A stretch of 13,809 bases of DNA from an uncultured Eubacterium sp. (lineage in GTDB: Bacteria > Bacillota > Clostridia > Lachnospirales > Lachnospiraceae), in NCBI GenBank assembly GCA_934317205.1, contig CAKREL010000066.1:1-13809 (forward strand), given 5' to 3'. Shown in pieces: positions 1 to 6,869 of the stretch. Each line of letters begins with the position of its first letter. The stretch's first letter is position 1. The notes under the pieces are model-generated. The model was not told the DNA's origin. It saw only the letters and a list, made by a program, of their open reading frames with translations, and did no database searches. The position numbers and the translations under genes were made by a program.

Positions 1-7
1 CAAGAGG

Positions 8-13
8 TATAAT
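8..13 (+). promoter_or_regulatory. -10 box of the toxin-antitoxin operon
   Basis: A perfect TATAAT lies 31 bases before the antitoxin start codon. The -35 box would lie left of the window and cannot be seen. An imperfect inverted repeat, AATAAAAGC at 11-19 and GCTTTATT at 37-44, brackets the ribosome binding site AAGGGGG (31-37). It overlaps the -10 box by three bases. It could be an operator for the autoregulation usual in Phd/YefM systems, or a hairpin in the leader; that part is inference. Confidence 0.6.
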
Positions 14-44
14 AAAAGCAGAAACCAAGAAAGGGGGCTTTATT

Positions 45-335
45 ATGCCGAACATCAAACCGATTTCTGATTTGAGAAATTATGCGACTGTCCTCGAAAC
101 CGTTCAGGTTGGAAAGCCTTTATATCTGACTAAAAATGGGCGTGGCTGTTATACAGTCATGAACATTGATGAGCAGGAAGAGCAGAGAGAAAAGGCAGAA
201 AAGTATGATCGGATGCAGGCACAGCTTCGCCTGATGTGTGAGCTGGCTGAGGGCAGAAGATCAGGAGAGGAAGAAGGCTGGATTTCTTCAGAAGATGTAA
301 GAAACCACTTCAGGGCCCGTGCGAATGCAAAGTAA
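45..335 (+). CDS. Type II antitoxin, Phd/YefM family
   Basis: A 96-residue protein that looks like the antitoxin of a type II toxin-antitoxin pair. Residues 1-50 carry the Phd/YefM DNA-binding fold signature: an ISDLRN segment, a stretch around VQVGKPLYLTKNG, then a short strand ending in YTVM. In this family the N-terminal half dimerises and binds the operon's own promoter, while the charged, flexible C-terminal half wraps the toxin. The C-terminal half here (residues 53-96) is rich in Glu, Arg and Lys, as expected. The start is supported by AAGGGGG at 31-37, seven bases upstream, and by the -10 box at 8-13. The 3' end overlaps the toxin reading frame, so the two are probably translationally coupled. 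The family is clear; the binding site and toxin specificity are not visible. Confidence 0.87.
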   Translation: MPNIKPISDLRNYATVLETVQVGKPLYLTKNGRGCYTVMNIDEQEEQREKAEKYDRMQAQLRLMCELAEGRRSGEEEGWISSEDVRNHFRARANAK

Positions 336-645
336 AATCGACTATTCTCCGAGAGCATTAAAGGATCTTGATGAGATATGGGATTATATCGAGTTTGAAC
401 TCTGTAATCCAAGTGCTGCTCAGAATACCGTAGATGGCATCATGGATAAAGTAGATGGGATCGCATCCTTTCCAGAGTCTGGTGCAAAGCTGGTATTTGA
501 AAACGGACTCGATAGTGGGTACCGCTATGTTGTGTTCAAGAACTATCTTGCCTTTTACCGCATAAGACCAAACAATGTAGTCTATATTGACCGTGTGATT
601 TACGGCGGCAGAGATTACATGAGAATCCTTTTCCCAGAATCATAA
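325..645 (+). CDS. Type II toxin, ParE/RelE superfamily
   Basis: A 106-residue protein of the ParE/RelE fold. Recognisable parts are the N-terminal IDYSPRALKDLDEIWDYI helix pair, a central Arg/Tyr strand (YRYVVFKNYLAFYRI, about residues 66-80) and the terminal IDRVIYGGRDY strand. RelE members cleave ribosome-bound mRNA and ParE members poison DNA gyrase. The sequence does not tell me which, although the YxxDRVIYGGRDY ending is common among ParE-like proteins. I chose ATG at 325; a GTG at 319 is in frame. Neither has a good Shine-Dalgarno, which fits coupling to the antitoxin, whose stop codon (333-335) lies inside this frame. The terminal 3' stretch of this gene recurs, diverged, at 13599-13683 on the far side of the island. 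Confidence 0.85.
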   Translation: MQSKIDYSPRALKDLDEIWDYIEFELCNPSAAQNTVDGIMDKVDGIASFPESGAKLVFENGLDSGYRYVVFKNYLAFYRIRPNNVVYIDRVIYGGRDYMRILFPES

Positions 646-670
646 TTTAACAGTGTATCCCGTTGGAGAA
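587..670 (+). repeat. Left copy of an 84-bp direct repeat (toxin 3' end)
   Basis: This stretch covers the last 19 codons of the toxin gene, its stop and 25 bases of 3' flank. It matches 13600-13683 without gaps at 76 of 84 positions by my hand count. The similarity stops abruptly on both sides. The right copy has an unrelated sequence upstream of it. Confidence 0.85.
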
Positions 671-700
671 ATCTGACGGGGTATTTTTATACCCATTTTT
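656..700 (+). terminator. Terminator of the toxin-antitoxin operon
   Basis: Two overlapping hairpins are possible. TATCCCGT (656-663) pairs with ACGGGGTA (676-683), including one G-T wobble, and is followed by TTTTT. Alternatively GGGTAT (679-684) pairs with ATACCC (689-694) around a TTTT loop and is followed by a T-run at 696-700. The two share bases 679-683, so only one can form at a time. Either would end transcription just after the toxin stop codon. Confidence 0.75.
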
Positions 701-730
701 AGCCTGTCTGCTCCGTGCAGATGGGTTTTT
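701..730 (+). terminator. Second intrinsic terminator in tandem
   Basis: Bases 701-711 can pair with 717-727 around the loop TCCGT. The core is TCTGC (707-711) with GCAGA (717-721), extended by G-T wobbles and C-G pairs. The run TTTTT at 726-730 follows directly. It sits immediately upstream of the phage fragment, so it may be a phage terminator rather than part of the toxin-antitoxin operon. Confidence 0.7.
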
Positions 731-755
731 CTTATGCCCAAAAGGAGGTGGGAAT

Positions 756-890
756 CTGCGCTCCTTACAGGACCAGGCGGCGACCACGAATGCGACTTTT
801 GCCAAAATCGATGAAGCCGGAGAAAAGCTCCAGAATATCGGATCTTCTGTGGAGAATGTCGGCAAGAAGTTCCTGCCGGTGACTGCTGCA
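756..890 (+). pseudogene. Fragment of a phage tail tape-measure protein
   Basis: Read in the frame beginning at 756, about 45 codons encode a peptide containing ATTNATFAKIDEAGEKLQNI and ending VGKKFLPVTAA. This matches what I know of the N-terminal region of siphophage tape-measure proteins: a coiled-coil segment followed by the 'AGEKL..IG..V..VGKK..PVTA' boundary before the long alpha-helical body. Both the preceding and the following hundreds of residues are missing. After PVTAA the frame runs into unrelated sequence. The fragment looks more GC-rich than the surrounding genes, as expected for imported phage DNA. AAAGGAGGT at 741-749 precedes it but no normal start codon follows at the right distance. 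It is a dead remnant, evidence that a prophage once occupied or recombined into this site. Confidence 0.75.
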
Positions 891-975
891 GAGTATCCAT
901 TGGCGTATGACACAGAGCTTTACATAGTACGTCGGCGGGCTGCTTTTTTTCTGCACACTTCGGGGTCTCCCAGAC
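891..975. other. Intergenic stretch without recognisable content
   Basis: This lies between the phage fragment and the promoter region of the permease operon. It contains a seven-T run (944-950) preceded by GC-rich sequence (GTCGGCGGGCTGC) but no complementary arm, so I do not call a terminator. I see no coding potential beyond the out-of-context continuation of the fragment's frame. Confidence 0.5.
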
Positions 976-1025
976 AAAAAGTTACTCACATTACTCAAAT
1001 AAAGTTACCCCTCCTGTGCTAAAGT
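976..1025 (+). promoter_or_regulatory. Promoter and AAAGTTAC repeats upstream of the permease operon
   Basis: AAAAAGTTACTCA (976-988) and AAAGTTAC (1001-1008) are direct repeats whose central G residues (981, 1004) are 23 bp apart. A further TTACTCA lies at 991-997. An extended -10, TG-C-TAAAGT (1017-1025), starts 16 bp after the G of the second repeat. No -35 consensus is present: the expected position overlaps the proximal repeat, as at activator-dependent promoters. The same layout occurs upstream of the solute-binding protein gene at 6870-6922. AraC-type regulators usually bind two sites about two helical turns apart, so the response regulator encoded at 4598 is a candidate. An alternative is the end of a decayed IS21-type element, which also carries short repeats. 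Confidence 0.5.
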
Positions 1026-1065
1026 GAAATCAGAATAGAAAAAACACATGAACAGGAGATTGGAA

Positions 1066-1959
1066 ATGAAAGGTAAAAGCAGTGCGACAAATAAAATGAA
1101 CAGATCTCTGTATTATTTCTTAATCCCAGCATTGATCTTGTATGTGATTTTCTGGGTCATGCCAGTATTTATGTCATTCTTTTATGGACTGACAGACTGG
1201 TCTGGGGTGGGAGAATATAATATAGTTGGTCTGAAAAATTTCAAGTATCTTTTAAGTGATGGAACCCTTTTAAATACACTAAAAAATACAGGAATCTATA
1301 CTCTTTTTACAGTAATATTCGGAAATGTTCTATCGCTGACCCTGGCCTTTATCTTGAATATGAAGCTTCGGTTAAAGGGCGTTTTTCGTACCGTATTTTA
1401 TATTCCTGCATTGTTCAGTACAGTAGTAGTAGCTTTCATCTGGAGCTATGTTTACGCTCCATATTATGGTATGATATATAATATTTTCGACGTATTTGGC
1501 GCTGCAAAAGCGGCTCCTAATCTTCTTGGAAGTACAAAAACAGCACTGATCGCCTGTGCATTTGTAGAACAATGGAAAACATCCGGAACTATGACTTTGA
1601 TTTACCTGGCAGGGTTACAAAATCTGCCCATGGATGTGCTTGAATCCAGCAAAATAGATGGCTGCAACTGGTTCCAGGAAATGTTCCGGGTGAAGATTCC
1701 AATGCTTGCCAATACTATTGCTGTCAACGTGATCCTGGGACTTATCAATGGATTTAAGTCCTTTGACTATGTATTTACACTTACCGGAGGCGGTCCTGGT
1801 TCCTCAACCAGCACACTGATGTACAGCGTATATAAATTTGCGTTTGTGGAATATCAGTATGGACTGGCTGAAGCACTTGCTGCATCTGCATTTGTGCTGA
1901 TTCTGACAGTGTCCTGTATTGTATTATTTTTCTTTAAGAAGAGGGAGGTTGAAGCATAA
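1066..1959 (+). CDS. Sugar ABC transporter permease, MalF/UgpA type (CUT1)
   Basis: A 297-residue membrane protein forming one half of the channel of a carbohydrate uptake transporter. About six hydrophobic segments are visible: residues 15-40, 75-100, 108-130, 158-184, 216-236 and 268-290. The cytoplasmic EAA loop that docks with the ATPase is at residues 192-212 (LESSKIDGCNW...VKIP), with the conserved Gly199 and the terminal Ile-Pro. I chose ATG 1066 because AGGAG at 1054-1058 sits seven bases before it; an in-frame ATG at 1048 has no ribosome binding site. It is the first gene of a five-gene operon and overlaps the next permease by one base (TAATG). The length is normal for MalF-like permeases of Firmicutes. 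The closest functional analogues are the LplB/YesP-type permeases for complex plant saccharides, but the substrate cannot be read from the sequence. Confidence 0.93.
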   Translation: MKGKSSATNKMNRSLYYFLIPALILYVIFWVMPVFMSFFYGLTDWSGVGEYNIVGLKNFKYLLSDGTLLNTLKNTGIYTLFTVIFGNVLSLTLAFILNMKLRLKGVFRTVFYIPALFSTVVVAFIWSYVYAPYYGMIYNIFDVFGAAKAAPNLLGSTKTALIACAFVEQWKTSGTMTLIYLAGLQNLPMDVLESSKIDGCNWFQEMFRVKIPMLANTIAVNVILGLINGFKSFDYVFTLTGGGPGSSTSTLMYSVYKFAFVEYQYGLAEALAASAFVLILTVSCIVLFFFKKREVEA

Positions 1960-2792
1960 TGAAAAAGGAATTAAGAAAAGAAATCATATTCAGTTCAGTT
2001 ATTATTTTGTTCTTTGCAGTTATGCTTTCTCCACTGTTGATCGCATTATCCGGCTCCTTCCGTTCGCCAGACAATGCCACTTCCTTCCTGGAGCTGTTTA
2101 ACCAGTTTTCACTGGAAAGCTACAAGGAAGCATTCCAGAAAATGCACTATTTCAGAGCTTTGAAAAACAGTATGATAACCACATTTACAAGCACTGCATT
2201 ATTGCTTGTGATCGTAGCATTGGCAGGGTATGCGCTGGCAAGGCTGAAAACAAGGATGGGAGGTTTTTTGCAGATCTTCTTCCTTGCAGGAATGATGATT
2301 TCAGCTCAGATGTCAATTATTCCAATTTACAGTATTATGAGATTATTCAAAATCAATAGTAGTTATGCTGCACCTATTGTAATGTATATTACGATTTCCA
2401 TTCCTTTTTCCATATTTGTGTATACAAATTTTGTGAAATCAGGAGTACCATTTGCATTGGAAGAAGCAGCATGGATAGATGGAGCAGGACGGATGACTAT
2501 TTTTACAAGAATCGTTATTCCCTTGACCAAGCCCGTTCTGGCATCCATTGTGATCACTCAGGGAGTGCCTATCTGGAATGATTTTTTCCTTTCCATGCTG
2601 TTTTTGTCATCGTCTACCAAGAAAACGCTTCCACTTGTAATGCTGTCCTTTCTGGGAGATATGCAGAAGCCAACCCAATGGACAATGCTTTTTGCAGCCT
2701 GTTTCCTAAGCGCATTGCCGATGTTGATCGTTTATGCCTTTTTACAAAAACAGTTTGTAGGTGGACTCACTGTGGGAGCAGTGAAAGGATAA
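1959..2792 (+). CDS. Sugar ABC transporter permease, MalG/UgpE type (CUT1)
   Basis: A 277-residue membrane protein, partner of the preceding permease in the transmembrane channel. Six hydrophobic stretches are visible: about residues 10-31, 72-95, 103-124, 136-157, 193-215 and 240-262. The EAA loop is textbook, at residues 168-188 (EEAAWIDGAG...VIPL). The start codon overlaps the upstream stop in TAATG, with GGGAGG at 1943-1948 as ribosome binding site, so the two subunits are probably made in equal amounts. Length and order, MalF-like then MalG-like, are standard. No ATP-binding subunit is encoded anywhere in the window, so the transporter presumably uses a shared MsmX/UgpC-type ATPase encoded elsewhere, as many CUT1 systems in Firmicutes do. 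Confidence 0.93.
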   Translation: MKKELRKEIIFSSVIILFFAVMLSPLLIALSGSFRSPDNATSFLELFNQFSLESYKEAFQKMHYFRALKNSMITTFTSTALLLVIVALAGYALARLKTRMGGFLQIFFLAGMMISAQMSIIPIYSIMRLFKINSSYAAPIVMYITISIPFSIFVYTNFVKSGVPFALEEAAWIDGAGRMTIFTRIVIPLTKPVLASIVITQGVPIWNDFFLSMLFLSSSTKKTLPLVMLSFLGDMQKPTQWTMLFAACFLSALPMLIVYAFLQKQFVGGLTVGAVKG

Positions 2793-2796
2793 AAGT

Positions 2797-4587
2797 ATGA
2801 AAAAGACAATAAAGAAAGAATTTGCGATTTGTTTACTGTGTGTATCTGTTTTACCTGTACTTATATTGTCGTTTATTCACATAGCAAGCTTCCGAAAGTT
2901 CTATGATGAAAGAACGAAAATGACGGCCAGTGCAGAGATTGAGAAAGCAGCTTACCAGATTAATCTGGCTTTTCAGGAGGTAGATGCACTGACCTCTTCC
3001 ATCATATACAGTAAATATAACAACCTATATTGTCTTCAAAATATTGCGGAAATGGAGAGCAAAAAGAAAAATACCATTACACCCATGGAAAGACTGACCA
3101 ATTACAGGGAGTATATGTATATTTGCAGCAATCTGATCTGTAACAACAAATATGTGGAGGGAGTGTACCTGTTTAATAAAAGCGGGTACACTTACTCGTA
3201 TACGAAAACAAAGGAATTTTATCTGGAAAGAGACTATACAGAAAGTGAATGGTATAAAACCATGGAGGAAAATAACCTCTATAAGTATATCACTCTTTGG
3301 ACTTCTCCTGTGAAACGGATAACAGGGGAATATATTTTGGAAATATGTCCAATTGCAAATGGCAGCGGAGAAAAAGAAGCCTACATTGCGGTGGTATGTA
3401 ATAAAAACGTTTTTGAAAAGGTGGAAAGCAATTCTCTTCTGGATGATGAAGCAGCAATCCTGGATATCGATGGAAAAATAGTTTACAATATTATGGGAAA
3501 TATAGCACTGGATGACAGGGAAAAAAACGCCATATTGGAGAATAGAAATGGAATTCTAAGTATTGCAAACGGCAGTCTGATCTACAATAGTCTGGACGTA
3601 AATAACTGGATCATTGTGTCAAAATACAGTGTAGATGAACTGGGAGAGCTGTACAAAAGCAATATTGAAACATTGGCGATTTATCTGTTTATCTGCTTTA
3701 TTTTTATCGTTGGGATGGTGTGGATACTGGAGAAAAGATACATTGATCCTATCGTCAGATTATCAATATTGATGCAGAAAATTCCCAATGAAACAGACGG
3801 TACACTTATGCTGAAAAAGTGCTTTGGAATGGCACGAAAGAACGATGAAATAAAAATTTTATACGATAAATTTGGGCAGATGATTAACAAGATCAATGAT
3901 CTGATACAGGAACAGTATGTAAGCGAAATCAAGCTGTTACGAGAAAAATTAAATGGCCTAATGGCACAGATTAACTCTCATTTTCTCTTTAATACCCTGG
4001 AAAATATCAACTGTATTGCAGATCTGGAGGGAGAACAAAAAATAGCAGTGCTCTCCAAATCTCTGGGGGATATGCTCCACTATAGCATTGGTTTTGAAAC
4101 TCTGGAAGAGCCCCTGGAAGAAGAATTGAACAATATCAAAAAATATGTAGAAATCCAGGAAATACGGTTTGACAATCATATTGAGATCAGGGAAGAAATT
4201 CCAGAAAAATTGAGGAATTGTAAGGTTTTAAAGTTTATTCTGCAGCCTCTGGTGGAAAATGCCATTGAACATGGATTGTCAGGTGAAAAGATTCCATGGT
4301 GGATAAAAATCCAGGCTAGAACAGATGGGGAGGATATAAGCATCAGTGTAGAGAATCCAGGTGATTTGATGGAAGAAGCAGATATTCTGGAAATGAGAAA
4401 AAAGCTATCCGAAGAATACGTGAAAAAATCGGTAGAAAACATCAATTCCCAAAGAAGAGGGCATAGTATTGGGCTTACCAATATACAGAGAAGAATTCAG
4501 CTGATGTATTCAGAAAAATATGGGCTCGAAATTTATGGCAGAGAAACAGGTGGACTGAAGGTGGTAATTTGTCTTCCGAAGAAATGA
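2797..4587 (+). CDS. Sensor histidine kinase, YesM type (HPK7/LytS-like)
   Basis: A 596-residue membrane kinase that should sense an extracytoplasmic cue and phosphorylate the regulator encoded next. TM1 is at about residues 10-30. An extracellular sensor region of about 255 residues follows (probably a Cache-type fold, judged from architecture only). TM2 is at 292-311 and a HAMP-like linker at 312-370. The His_kinase domain has QINSHFLFNTL, with His395 as the likely phosphoacceptor. The ATP-binding part shows the N box QPLVENAIEHG (483-493) and a final glycine box GHSIGLTNIQRRI (555-567). The first glycine box, usually like D-N-G-x-G, reads VENPGD (518-523), which is unusual. AAAGGA at 2784-2789 precedes the ATG. 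The gene follows the permease stop by four bases, so sensor and transporter are co-expressed. YesM-type kinases typically control nearby oligosaccharide transporter genes. Confidence 0.93.
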   Translation: MKKTIKKEFAICLLCVSVLPVLILSFIHIASFRKFYDERTKMTASAEIEKAAYQINLAFQEVDALTSSIIYSKYNNLYCLQNIAEMESKKKNTITPMERLTNYREYMYICSNLICNNKYVEGVYLFNKSGYTYSYTKTKEFYLERDYTESEWYKTMEENNLYKYITLWTSPVKRITGEYILEICPIANGSGEKEAYIAVVCNKNVFEKVESNSLLDDEAAILDIDGKIVYNIMGNIALDDREKNAILENRNGILSIANGSLIYNSLDVNNWIIVSKYSVDELGELYKSNIETLAIYLFICFIFIVGMVWILEKRYIDPIVRLSILMQKIPNETDGTLMLKKCFGMARKNDEIKILYDKFGQMINKINDLIQEQYVSEIKLLREKLNGLMAQINSHFLFNTLENINCIADLEGEQKIAVLSKSLGDMLHYSIGFETLEEPLEEELNNIKKYVEIQEIRFDNHIEIREEIPEKLRNCKVLKFILQPLVENAIEHGLSGEKIPWWIKIQARTDGEDISISVENPGDLMEEADILEMRKKLSEEYVKKSVENINSQRRGHSIGLTNIQRRIQLMYSEKYGLEIYGRETGGLKVVICLPKK

Positions 4588-4597
4588 GGTGCGGTGA

Positions 4598-6130
4598 ATG
4601 TATTCCTATATTGTAATTGACGATGAGGTGAATATAAGGAAAGGCCTGATTAAAAAGATAAAGGATGCCGGAGGGGACAAATATGTCTGTGTGGCAGAAG
4701 CTGACAATGGTCAAAAGGGTCTGGAGCTTATTGAAGAAACGAAACCGGATATTATCATAACAGACATGAAGATGAACAAAATGGACGGGATACATTTTCT
4801 GGAAGCTTTGCGTGGAAGAAAAATGAACCAGCCGGTGATCGTGATCAGCAGCTTTAAGGACTTTGAATATATGCAGAAATCCATTGAATGTCGGGTGATT
4901 GGTTATGTGCTGAAGCCTTTTTCCGCAGAAGAGATTGCCAGGGAACTGAACAAGGCTGTAAAGGATATTCTGGAAAGAGAGCAAAATACCAGGAACACTT
5001 TGGAAGAGGATCACAATAAAATGCTGCAGGATATTCTTCTGGGAAATATGCAGGATCAGTTCCTGGAAGAGCAGCTTTACCCTGGAATCTGTCATCTCAG
5101 GCTGATAACGGTAAATCGAAAAAGTGGTTCTTTTCTGGGAGAGGCGGTAGCAGTATGCCGGGAAAAGGCACAGAGCGTGAAATGGCATATTGTGAGAAAT
5201 CCTATGCTGAAAACACAGTTTTTTATTGTTTTGTATGTTAACCAGGATAAGGAAAAATTTCTGGATATGAAAACCTCCCAGATGTTGGAAGCGCTGAAAA
5301 TGCAGTATGAGAAAGAGTCTGTTATCATGTGTGTAAGTAAAAATGCACATGGTATTCAGAACCTCGGTACTTTGCGAAAAAATAATGACAAAGCTCTGCG
5401 AAGCTTATATATTGGACAGCCTGTAAGTGTTCTTTATTCTGAGAATCTGGAACAAAGTAAAATGATATATTCTCAGGAATGTATGGAAAACTGGATCAGC
5501 AGAATGAAATTTGAGTCTGGAGAAATTGAGTCTGTTCTGAACAGCTTCTTTGATAATATGGATATTCGGCAATTTACTCTTGGGGATATCCGCAAAACCT
5601 GTAAATATATGCTGGTCAGGGTAAATAATTATGCGGAAGAAAATGGAATTGAGGGAGACGACATTATCCGCTTTTTTGAAACACGTTATCCTTTTGAAAG
5701 AGATATGGAGCGTATCAAAAAGGAAACTATTGGCTACATAAAACTAATCTTTTTGTCTGTGAATGATCAGGAACAGAAGGAACAGGATATTTACGAAACT
5801 ATCACTGCCTATATCCGAAAAAATTATAATAAAAAAATAACGTTATCTATGATTGCGGACAGTGTGTATATGAATCAGTCTTTGTGTAGAAAGTTTTTAA
5901 AAGACCATGGTACGAATTTCAATGACTATTTAACTGAAATCCGTATGAAACACGCAAAACAGCTGCTGGATAATTCAAAGATCAGTATTGAGTATATTTC
6001 CGGAGAAGTAGGTTATGCCAATCCGAAGTATTTTTACAAGATATTCAAAAAAGAAATCGGGGTGACTCCCCAGGAGTATCGAAACCGGCTTATCAGTCAG
6101 AAAGGAGAAGAGGAAAATTATGATAATTGA
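4598..6130 (+). CDS. Response regulator, YesN type, with AraC-family DNA-binding domain
   Basis: A 510-residue transcription factor, cognate partner of the kinase encoded ten bases upstream. The receiver domain (about residues 1-125) has the acidic pair Asp8-Asp9, phosphoacceptor Asp56 in DIIITDMKM, Ser84/Ser85 and Lys106 in VLKP. The middle (about 130-390) is a long linker region with no motif I recognise, usual for YesN-type regulators. The C-terminal AraC/XylS double helix-turn-helix (about 399-498) contains ITLSMIADSVYMNQSLCRKF and the signature GYANPKYFYKIFKKEIGVTP. The ribosome binding site GAGGTG (4586-4591) overlaps the kinase stop codon. The last 11 bases overlap the amidohydrolase gene. 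The repeated AAAGTTAC sites upstream of 1066 and 6982 are candidate targets, which is inference. Confidence 0.94.
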   Translation: MYSYIVIDDEVNIRKGLIKKIKDAGGDKYVCVAEADNGQKGLELIEETKPDIIITDMKMNKMDGIHFLEALRGRKMNQPVIVISSFKDFEYMQKSIECRVIGYVLKPFSAEEIARELNKAVKDILEREQNTRNTLEEDHNKMLQDILLGNMQDQFLEEQLYPGICHLRLITVNRKSGSFLGEAVAVCREKAQSVKWHIVRNPMLKTQFFIVLYVNQDKEKFLDMKTSQMLEALKMQYEKESVIMCVSKNAHGIQNLGTLRKNNDKALRSLYIGQPVSVLYSENLEQSKMIYSQECMENWISRMKFESGEIESVLNSFFDNMDIRQFTLGDIRKTCKYMLVRVNNYAEENGIEGDDIIRFFETRYPFERDMERIKKETIGYIKLIFLSVNDQEQKEQDIYETITAYIRKNYNKKITLSMIADSVYMNQSLCRKFLKDHGTNFNDYLTEIRMKHAKQLLDNSKISIEYISGEVGYANPKYFYKIFKKEIGVTPQEYRNRLISQKGEEENYDN

Positions 6131-6866
6131 CGCCCATTCTCATCTGGGAAAAGATGTGATTTTTGATTGTGAACATACAGAAGAGTATCTGTTGGAAAAG
6201 AACAGAAAGTACGGGATCGGTGGTGGAATTGTGCAGCCTTTTGTGGGCAGGCCTTATATAGAGGAAACGGAAGAATACCATAACCGAATTTTCCGCTTTT
6301 GTCAAGAGAATAAAAATTATTGGGGAATGGCATCTATAAATCCCCATTTCAGACATGAGGAATACTATGAGGAAGCCAGGCGCTGCGTGCAGGAGCTTGG
6401 ATTTGTAGGACTGAAGCTGACTCCTGTAAGTCATAGTGTAAATCCGGAATCGGAGGACGGATTGTTTGCTTTTGAGACAGCCAGAGCACTTCATGTCCCG
6501 GTAATGGTACATACAGGCTATGGCCTGCCTTTTTCTGATCCGGCAAAGCTAAAGAAAGCCGCAATTCAGTATCCGGATGTAACAATGATCATTGCCCACC
6601 TTGGAAGTGGTCTGATGGCTACCCAGGCAATCTGGCTGGCAAAAGAGTTTCAGCAGGTATATTTGGAACCAAGTGGTTGTGGGATTGGGGAAACCTACAG
6701 TGCACTAAATGAGCTAAATGGAAAAAAAGTGATGTTTTCCTCAGATTCTCCGTTACAGATTCCTACGGAACTGGCGAAATATCGGACAATTCTGGAAGAA
6801 CATCCGGAATGGGAAGAAGATATTTTTCATGGAAGTGTACAGGATGCGTTTAGACTAAAAATATGA
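6120..6866 (+). CDS. Metal-dependent hydrolase, amidohydrolase family 2 (possible lactonase)
   Basis: A 248-residue TIM-barrel hydrolase, short but within the range of the Amidohydro_2 family (PF04909). The metal ligands expected for the superfamily are visible: the N-terminal H-x-H pair His6/His8 in IIDAHSHLG, Lys99 in GLKL, His131 in VMVHTG, His160 in IIAHLGSG and Asp209 in FSSDSP. The family contains sugar lactonases, decarboxylases and related C-N or C-O hydrolases, so family membership alone does not fix the reaction. In a saccharide operon beside an aldolase and a dehydrogenase, a sugar-acid lactonase is a fair guess. No signal peptide is present, so it is cytoplasmic. The start overlaps the regulator gene by 11 bases, with purine-rich GGAGAAGAGG just upstream. 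It is the last gene of the first operon. Confidence 0.85.
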   Translation: MIIDAHSHLGKDVIFDCEHTEEYLLEKNRKYGIGGGIVQPFVGRPYIEETEEYHNRIFRFCQENKNYWGMASINPHFRHEEYYEEARRCVQELGFVGLKLTPVSHSVNPESEDGLFAFETARALHVPVMVHTGYGLPFSDPAKLKKAAIQYPDVTMIIAHLGSGLMATQAIWLAKEFQQVYLEPSGCGIGETYSALNELNGKKVMFSSDSPLQIPTELAKYRTILEEHPEWEEDIFHGSVQDAFRLKI

Positions 6867-6869
6867 AGC

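Noticed and set aside
931..950. Possible terminator at GTCGGCGGGCTGC followed by seven T
   Set aside because: I could not find a complementary upstream arm, so no hairpin precedes the T-run.
663..1022. 119-codon open frame taken as one gene
   Set aside because: It starts inside the terminator region, reads through two hairpins and is protein-like only at 756-890. It is a fragment within an accidental longer frame.
1048..1065. Upstream ATG at 1048 as start of the first permease
   Set aside because: No ribosome binding site precedes it, while AGGAG is well spaced from ATG 1066. The extra residues MNRRLE are not typical of the family.
4475..5350. Long 291-codon open frame on the minus strand
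   Set aside because: It lies opposite the response regulator, whose motifs are clear. The minus-strand product has no ribosome binding site and a shadow-like composition.
1066..6866. Composite transposon bounded by the AAAGTTAC repeats
   Set aside because: The repeats are in the same orientation and imperfect between the two sites. No transposase gene is present in the window.
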